Assembly (NCBI RefSeq): GCF_009905435.1
Contig: NZ_JAAAMT010000021.1
Coordinates: 1-64,000, forward strand
Reading direction: 5' to 3'
Length of the DNA: 64,000 bases
Source of the DNA: Pseudomonas sp. R5(2019)
Lineage (GTDB): Bacteria > Pseudomonadota > Gammaproteobacteria > Pseudomonadales > Pseudomonadaceae
In this document: positions 59,056 to 64,000 of the stretch, piece by piece
Layout: each line of letters opens with the position of its first letter
Position numbering within the stretch: position 1 is the first letter of the stretch
The notes under the pieces: model-generated
The model's input: the letters and a program-made list of their open reading frames with translations, nothing else
Told to the model about the DNA's origin: nothing
Database searches by the model: none
Position numbers and translations under genes: made by a program

Positions 59056-59888
59056 TGTCAGCGGGGATGACCACACCACCCAACACCGACATCGAAATCC
59101 GCTTGTTGATCGAGGCGATTTACCTCAAGTACAGCTACGATTTTCGGGATTACTCCGGCGCTTCCATCAAGCGCCGAATTCAGCATGCCCTGCGCCAGCT
59201 GGAGTGCAACACCATTTCGGCCTTGCAGGAGCGAGTGCTGCGTGACCCGACCCTGTTCATGCAATTGCTGCAGTACCTGACGATTCCGGTCAGCGAGATG
59301 TTCCGCGACCCTGAACACTTTCTGGCGATTCGCCGCGAAGTGGTGCCGCTGCTCAAGACTTATCCGTCGATCAAGGTCTGGGTGGCCGGATGCAGCACGG
59401 GGGAGGAGGTCTACTCGATGGCCATCCTGCTGCGCGAGGAAGGATTGCTGGAGCGCACCATTGTCTACGCGACCGATATCAACCCACGCTCGCTGGAAAA
59501 AGCCAAACAGGGGATCTACTCGCTGGAAAGCCTGCGCACCCACACCGAAAACTACCAGCGTGCAGGCGGCGCCGGGTCGCTCAGTGACTACTACACCGCC
59601 GCCTACGGCAATGCGATTTTCGATTCGAGCCTGCGCGATAACGTCACCTTCGCCGACCACAGCCTGGCGACTGACAGCGTATTCTCCGAGACCCAGCTGA
59701 TTTCCTGCCGCAATGTGCTGATTTATTTCAACAAGAAGCTCCAGGACCGGGCATTCGGGCTGTTCCATGAGTCGTTGTGCCACCGTGGCTTCTTGATGCT
59801 GGGCAGCAAGGAAACCCTGGATTTTTCTGCCTACAGCCGCCGGTTCGAAGCGCTGATTCGCCAGGAAAGGATCTACCGTAAATCATGA
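59055..59888 (+). CDS. CheR-type protein-glutamate methyltransferase
   Basis: A 277-residue CheR: the N-terminal helical part (YSGASIKRRIQHALRQLEC) and the SAM-binding domain with FRDPEHFLAIRREVVP, KVWVAGCSTGEEVYSMAILL, YATDINPRSLEKA and SCRNVLIYFN. It normally methylates glutamates of a receptor using SAM; here the target is probably within the CHASE3 kinase. The GTG at 59055 has GGAG eight bases upstream within the kinase gene; ATG 59067 is an alternative. Its TGA overlaps the cheB remnant's ATG. Confidence 0.88.
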   Translation: MSAGMTTPPNTDIEIRLLIEAIYLKYSYDFRDYSGASIKRRIQHALRQLECNTISALQERVLRDPTLFMQLLQYLTIPVSEMFRDPEHFLAIRREVVPLLKTYPSIKVWVAGCSTGEEVYSMAILLREEGLLERTIVYATDINPRSLEKAKQGIYSLESLRTHTENYQRAGGAGSLSDYYTAAYGNAIFDSSLRDNVTFADHSLATDSVFSETQLISCRNVLIYFNKKLQDRAFGLFHESLCHRGFLMLGSKETLDFSAYSRRFEALIRQERIYRKS

Positions 59889-59925
59889 ACAGGTCTGAAG
59901 CGGTGGTGATCGGCGCCTCGGCCCG
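59885..59925 (+). pseudogene. First codons of cheB left at a deletion point
   Basis: ATG 59885 opens MNRSEAVVIGASA, the beginning of a CheB methylesterase domain, overlapping the cheR stop in the usual ATGA manner. After the thirteenth codon the sequence jumps into the receiver domain of the next gene, in another frame; the cheB frame then stops about 20 codons on. The whole esterase with its catalytic Ser-His-Asp is gone. Confidence 0.75.
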
Positions 59926-59933
59926 CCGAACTG

Positions 59934-60920
59934 ATGCGCGGCACCGAGAAAACCAAAAACATCCCCATTGTGTTTGTGAGCGCCGCCGGGCGTGAATTGA
60001 ACTATGCCTTCACCGGCTATGAAAGCGGCGCGGTGGATTTTCTGCAAAAGCCGCTGGACACCCATGCGGTCAAGAGCAAGGTCAATGTCTTCGTTGACCT
60101 GTACCAACAGCGCAAGGCGCTCAAGGAGCAACTGGAGGCCATCGAGAAAAGCCGGCAGGAACAAGAGGCCTTGCTCAAGCAGTTGAAGGTGACCCAGAAC
60201 GAACTGGAGCACGCGGTGCGCATGCGCGACGACTTTATGTCGATCGTCTCCCATGAAGTGCGAACGCCTCTGAACGGGCTGATCCTGGAAACCCAGCTGC
60301 GCAAGTTGCACCTGGCCCGGGACAACGCCGATGCCTTCACCCTGGACAAAATGCGGGCGATGGTCGACCGCGACGAGCGGCAAATCAAAAGCCTGATCCG
60401 CTTGATCGAGGACATGCTCGATGTGTCGCGCATCCGCACCGGCAAGCTGTCGATCCGGCCCGGCGAATTTGACCTGGTGGCCTTGGTCGGGCGCTTGTTG
60501 GAGAACTTTGCACCGCAGGTCGCAGATGCAGGGTCGAGCCTGGATTTCAGCTCATCGGGGCCGGTGGTGGGTGTCTGGGATGAGTTCCGGATCGAACAAG
60601 TGATCGCCAATCTGCTGACCAATGCCCTGCGCTACGGCAGCAAGGCACCGATACAGGTGCGGGTGTATCGTGTCGACGGTCGCGCCTGCGTTGAAGTGCG
60701 CGACCACGGCATCGGTATCAGCGAAGTGAACCAGAAGCGGATTTTCCAACAGTTCGAACGCGTGTCTTCAAACCATGTCAGTGCCGGGTTGGGTTTGGGA
60801 TTATTTATTTGCGAGCAAATCGTGGCGGCCCACAACGGCTCGGTCGAGGTGGAAAGTGCCGAGGGAGAGGGGGCGCTGTTCAGGGTTAACCTGCCGCTGT
60901 CGGAAGCTTGCGTAAGCTAG
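59934..60920 (+). pseudogene. Receiver-histidine kinase, 5'-truncated
   Basis: The frame is open from about 59910 and enters in the middle of a receiver domain (ELMRGTEKTKNIPIVFVSAA, then VDFLQKPLD with the conserved Lys), followed by a coiled coil, HisKA with H107 (VSHEVRTPLNG) and a complete HATPase to residue 328. The start, acidic pocket and phospho-aspartate of the receiver are lost. The kinase part could still be translated from ATG 59934, but no ribosome-binding site is placed for it. It is the result of the same deletion that removed cheB. Confidence 0.75.
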
Positions 60921-60992
60921 ACGCATTTTCCAGGCAACCTCTGCGATCCGGCAGTGTCATATCAGGCAGTTGAGACAGACTGTAGGTTTTCC

Positions 60993-61370
60993 ATGAGCGA
61001 AGATGCACAAGATGTGGTTCTGATCGTCGAAGACGAACCGGTGATCAGAATGGTGTTGGTCGAGTATTTGTCCGGCTTGGGTTATCGGGTGCTGGAGGCC
61101 GAAGATGGCGAACAGGCATTCGAGATTCTGGCGAGCAAGCCGCTGCTGGACTTGATGGTCACCGACTACCGGTTGCCCGGCGGGATTTCTGGCGTCCAGA
61201 TCGCGGAACCTGCGGTGAAGATGCGCCCGGACCTTAAAGTGATTTTCATCAGCGGCTACCCACAGGAAATCCTTGAGTCCGGCAGCCCGATCGCGCGCAA
61301 GGCGCCGATCCTGACCAAGCCGTTTGACCTGGATACCTTGCACGCACAGATCAAGGCGTTGTTGGCTTAA
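60993..61370 (+). CDS. Stand-alone response-regulator receiver
   Basis: A 125-residue receiver (VLIVEDEPVIRMVLVEYLSG; phospho-site in LMVTDYRLPGG; KAPILTKPFDLD) without output domain. It closely resembles the receiver at 54920 in length and pattern; the two enclose the kinase/cheR locus. ATG 60993 is selected; an upstream in-frame start would overlap nothing but lacks a ribosome-binding site. 72 bases after the truncated kinase gene. Confidence 0.87.
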   Translation: MSEDAQDVVLIVEDEPVIRMVLVEYLSGLGYRVLEAEDGEQAFEILASKPLLDLMVTDYRLPGGISGVQIAEPAVKMRPDLKVIFISGYPQEILESGSPIARKAPILTKPFDLDTLHAQIKALLA

Positions 61371-61390
61371 AAATCGCCACAAAATCAGAG

Positions 61391-61483
61391 GTAGGAGCAG
61401 AGCTTGCTCGCGATGACGCCAACTCCAACGACACAGCTCTTGAGACCGCGTTGGTGTTATCGCGAGCAAGCTCTGCTCCTACA
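61391..61483. repeat. REP doublet, perfect 23-bp inverted arms
   Basis: GTAGGAGCAGAGCTTGCTCG (to 61413) is perfectly complementary to 61461-61483. It lies between convergent genes and can act as terminator. Confidence 0.85.
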
Positions 61484-61500
61484 AGGGTCCGTGGTTATCT

Positions 61501-62199
61501 TCAGCGAATGGTTGAAGCATCCTGCCCAAACAACCACTTGCGCGACTCGTCGTCCACCACCGGCGCCGAGTTGATGCGTTCGGCCACCGCATAAGCGCGC
61601 TCGGTCCCCGGCCGGGCCCTGACCCGTTCAAACCAGCGTTTGAGGTGCGGGAAATCGTCCAGGTTCTGCTGCTGACGCTCGTACGGCACGATCCACGGGT
61701 AGCAGGCCATGTCGGCAATCGAATACTCGCCGGCAATGTATTCGCGCCCGTCGGCCAGGTGCTTGTTCAGCACACCGTACAGCCGGGAAGTTTCCTTGAC
61801 ATAGCGGTCCATGGCATAGGGAATCGGTTCAGGCGCATATTGGACGAAATGATGGTTCTGCCCGGCCATCGGCCCCAGCCCGCCCATCTGCCAGAACAGC
61901 CACTGCAAGGCTTCATTGCGCCCGCGCAGGTCGCTGGGGATGAAGCGGCCGGTCTTGTCGGCCAGGTACAACAGAATCGCCCCCGACTCGAACACCGGCA
62001 CCGCCTTGCCATCGTCGATCGGCGCATGGTCGAGAATGGCCGGGATACGGTTGTTCGGCGCAATCTTCAAGAACTCAGGCGCAAATTGCTCACCCTTGCC
62101 AATGTTCACCGGCTTGATCCGGTAGGGCAGCCTCGCTTCCTCGAGGAACATCGTGATCTTGTGCCCGTTGGGGGTGGTCCAGTAGTACAGATCGATCAT
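61501..62199 (-). CDS. Glutathione S-transferase, YfcG/Ure2-like
   Basis: A 232-residue enzyme: thioredoxin-like N-domain DLYYWTTPNGHKITMFLEEA with the TxNxxK pattern of the nu/Ure2-like class (YfcG, YghU), VPVFESGAILLYLADKTGRF, and the helical C-domain (YSIADMACYPWIVPYERQQQ). Such proteins are disulfide-bond reductases with glutathione. GGAGA precedes ATG 62199; an open frame upstream is ignored. Divergent from the OsmC gene, 111 bases between. Confidence 0.88.
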   Translation of the reverse strand: MIDLYYWTTPNGHKITMFLEEARLPYRIKPVNIGKGEQFAPEFLKIAPNNRIPAILDHAPIDDGKAVPVFESGAILLYLADKTGRFIPSDLRGRNEALQWLFWQMGGLGPMAGQNHHFVQYAPEPIPYAMDRYVKETSRLYGVLNKHLADGREYIAGEYSIADMACYPWIVPYERQQQNLDDFPHLKRWFERVRARPGTERAYAVAERINSAPVVDDESRKWLFGQDASTIR

Positions 62200-62310
62200 G
62201 GCAGTCTCCGTTATGCAGCCGGTCGCCATTGTGCGATGGCGCGCTGGCTGTTCGCAACGGGCTGTCTGCGCTATGGTCGGCTGCACATCACCCACAGGGA
62301 ACGCGCATCG

Positions 62311-62712
62311 ATGAGTGAATCAAATGTTCAGGCAACACTGGCACAGGTCCCATACCGGGTGACACTGACCGACGGCGTCCATGAATGGTTGGCTGACGTC
62401 AATCAAGAGCAGGGCGGCCAGGACAGCGGCCCAAGCCCGCACCAACTGCTGCTGTCGGCACTGGGTGGTTGCACCGCAATCACCATGTCGATGTACGCGC
62501 GGCGTAAAGAATGGCCGCTTGAGCATATTCATGTGGAACTGGCCATCCTCAAGGAGGAAGGCAAACCGGTTCACACCGAAATCGCCCGTAGCATTACCCT
62601 GACGGGCGAGCTCACCGGCGAGCAGCGTCAGCGTTTGCTGGACATTGCAAACGCTTGCCCGGTGCACAAGCTGTTGAGCGGCACTGTACAGATCGAGAGT
62701 CGCCTGGCCTGA
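62311..62712 (+). CDS. OsmC/Ohr-family peroxiredoxin-like protein
   Basis: A 133-residue protein with the OsmC fold: HQLLLSALGGCTAITMSMYA (about 48-67) includes the first redox cysteine, and ANACPVHKLLSGTVQIES near the end the second. Members reduce organic peroxides. The form with GGC and NACPVH is the short OsmC-like type. AGGGAACG precedes the ATG. Stretch 62713-62930 has no gene. Confidence 0.85.
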   Translation: MSESNVQATLAQVPYRVTLTDGVHEWLADVNQEQGGQDSGPSPHQLLLSALGGCTAITMSMYARRKEWPLEHIHVELAILKEEGKPVHTEIARSITLTGELTGEQRQRLLDIANACPVHKLLSGTVQIESRLA

Positions 62713-62930
62713 GTCAAAAGTGAGCGGGGTTTAAAGCAGGTGCCTGGGCGTTGAGCGGCCAATGGCTTGCCGGGGCGAGCCGGCGAGCGCGGGAGTGGGC
62801 ATTGGACAAAGCCTCCGAGCAATGACCGAGCTGCGGAACCGGAGCCGGCCAGGCGTGTCCAGCACGACAGTTGTGCATGATCCGGGTCAAGCCCCAGTGC
62901 AGCGCACGCCGCCGGTAAAGGAGTGCAGGC

Positions 62931-64000
62931 TCACAGGCAACCCTCGGGGCGGATGCGGACGCCGGGGGCGGTCAACTTCGTGTGCAACCGCCTCAAGCGG
63001 CGTAGCCCCCTGGGGAGGCGAAGCGGTATTTCTGGCCAATACACCAGCAGAGCCCCCGCACCGGTGCCGCTTAACGCCCCGGCCCCGGAGATTTTCGCGG
63101 CGCCGCCGGCCGACTCGATCTCCCGCACCACCTGACGTACGGCGTCAGGCACGATGCCCAACTGTTCCAGGTGACGCTGGGCTTCAGTGATGACCTCAAG
63201 CATCGCCTGGGGGCAGTGGGTTGGATCACTCAGCAGCCGATAAAAACGCAGCGTGTTGGATTCCATCTGCTCCAGCAGACTGGTTTTGAAGGCAGGGTCC
63301 GCTTCAAAACGCGCCGCAATGTCTGCCACCACGGCACCCGTCGACTCGTTGGGTGTGCCGGTGTGGTAAACGCTCATTCGCTGCAGGCAAGGCGTCGGGG
63401 CCATTTCCAACAACGAAATACAGCCACCGACGCTGGCAGCCTTGAACAAACCGCCAGACAGCACGCAACTATGATCGATACCCGAGGCCTGGCCATGCTG
63501 GCGGCGCTCGACGTCCAGCACGATGCTACGCAACGAGGGGACGGAAGGCTGCTGGTTGCACAGCGTCAAAAAAGCCGCCGCCGTGGCACTGGCCACCGCT
63601 GCCGAACTGCCCAGGCCAGCTCCCGGCGGGATCGCAGAGCCCACCTGCACACAGATACCGAATTTCGGCTTGATATCTCCCCAGCGCAGCGACTGGCCCA
63701 GCGCGATCTTGACCACATGGGCCGGGTCGCTGCCGCGCAGGCGGGCGTAATTGGCCGCAGAGGGTTGCTGCTGATATTCCCCCCAGCGTGCCTCGGCTGA
63801 TTGGGTGTACCGCTCAATCTCGGCCCAACTGTTCTCAGCGTAAACACCCACCTCGGGGAGTATCAGCCGCACACCCGAATCCTGCTCCCGGCGCACCCGC
63901 ACACGGCACTGCAGGCCGATGCTGGTCACCAGAGCCGGGCGCCCATAAACCACCGCATGTTCCCCCATCAGGATCAGCTTGCCGGGTGCACTGGCGATGA
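62931..64000 (-). CDS. GHMP kinase, mevalonate-kinase-like (5' end outside the window)
   Basis: At least 357 residues; the frame continues past the right edge. The edge codes for ASAPGKLILMGEHAVVYGRP, the N-terminal motif of mevalonate kinases, and the ATP-binding loop is IPPGAGLGSSAAVASATAAA; GGAAKISGAG near the end is GHMP motif 3. The family phosphorylates mevalonate or related alcohols with ATP. Pseudomonas normally makes isoprenoids by the MEP route, so a mevalonate kinase homolog is unexpected and may belong to an accessory pathway further right. The C-terminus is arginine-rich (RGLRRLRRLHTKLTAPGVRI). Confidence 0.78.
   Translation of the reverse strand, partial: IASAPGKLILMGEHAVVYGRPALVTSIGLQCRVRVRREQDSGVRLILPEVGVYAENSWAEIERYTQSAEARWGEYQQQPSAANYARLRGSDPAHVVKIALGQSLRWGDIKPKFGICVQVGSAIPPGAGLGSSAAVASATAAAFLTLCNQQPSVPSLRSIVLDVERRQHGQASGIDHSCVLSGGLFKAASVGGCISLLEMAPTPCLQRMSVYHTGTPNESTGAVVADIAARFEADPAFKTSLLEQMESNTLRFYRLLSDPTHCPQAMLEVITEAQRHLEQLGIVPDAVRQVVREIESAGGAAKISGAGALSGTGAGALLVYWPEIPLRLPRGLRRLRRLHTKLTAPGVRIRPEGCL

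Overview
The window looks like a chromosomal segment of a Pseudomonas, most likely of the P. fluorescens group. The support is GC-rich coding with typical Pseudomonas families (OprD porin, DUF1652, ecotin, PilU, ClsB/YbhN/YbhP, DUF6543 toxin) and many REP-type palindromes of the form GTAGGAGC...GCTCCTAC. No rRNA, tRNA or CRISPR array was seen.

Left part (1-30 kb). An MHS-type MFS transporter is followed by a short decayed zone: a GntR-FCD fragment, a 30-codon ORF, an aminoacyl-tRNA-synthetase-like pseudogene fused to the tail of an alpha/beta hydrolase, and an intact rhodanese gene. Next come an oprD gene stopped by one in-frame TAA and a TRAP transporter whose DctP has lost its start and most of its signal peptide; both lesions lie within a few hundred bases. 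Then: FKBP isomerase, a DUF1624 membrane protein, and a minus-strand sulfatase module (outer-membrane barrel, exported Cys-type sulfatase, exported formylglycine-generating enzyme). A flavin reductase / LLM monooxygenase operon, an NCS1 permease and an isochorismatase-like hydrolase / NCS1 pair share TGGTATACCA-like operators and so look like one N-heterocycle uptake and degradation regulon. An ECF sigma/anti-sigma/fasciclin block and an RND pump remnant lie between its two halves. Then DUF3016, a PP1-like phosphatase, LysE, an autotransporter, DUF1652, ecotin, PpiC and PilU.

Middle (30-35 kb). bdhA and a YejA-YejB-YejE peptide importer operon that lacks its ATPase gene yejF at the expected place.

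Island (about 35.7-47.8 kb). A DUF6543 toxin gene on the left and a CSS-motif c-di-GMP phosphodiesterase gene on the right are both cut to their 5' parts, so the island replaced the DNA between them. Its first half is a P4-like integrative element: tyrosine integrase, AlpA, a stand-alone FtsH-type (M41) zinc protease domain, a primase-helicase, a perfect 30-bp G-rich inverted repeat that could be the replication origin, two small unknown genes, and a serine recombinase with its own res-like site. Its second half (42.8-47.8 kb) carries a DUF21/CBS protein, a DUF2076 gene, several unknown or small membrane genes, and attC-like palindromes directly after two of the stop codons. It resembles an integron-type cassette cluster without an integrase.

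Right part (47.8-64 kb). DJ-1/PfpI protein, cytidine/cytosine-type deaminase, a sensor kinase, the ybhN-clsB-ybhP membrane module, and a large chemosensory-like two-component locus (stand-alone receivers, a CHASE3-GAF-kinase with three receivers, CheR). Here a deletion joined the first codons of cheB to the middle of a receiver-histidine kinase gene. The window ends with a glutathione S-transferase, an OsmC protein and a mevalonate-kinase-like GHMP kinase that runs off the right edge.
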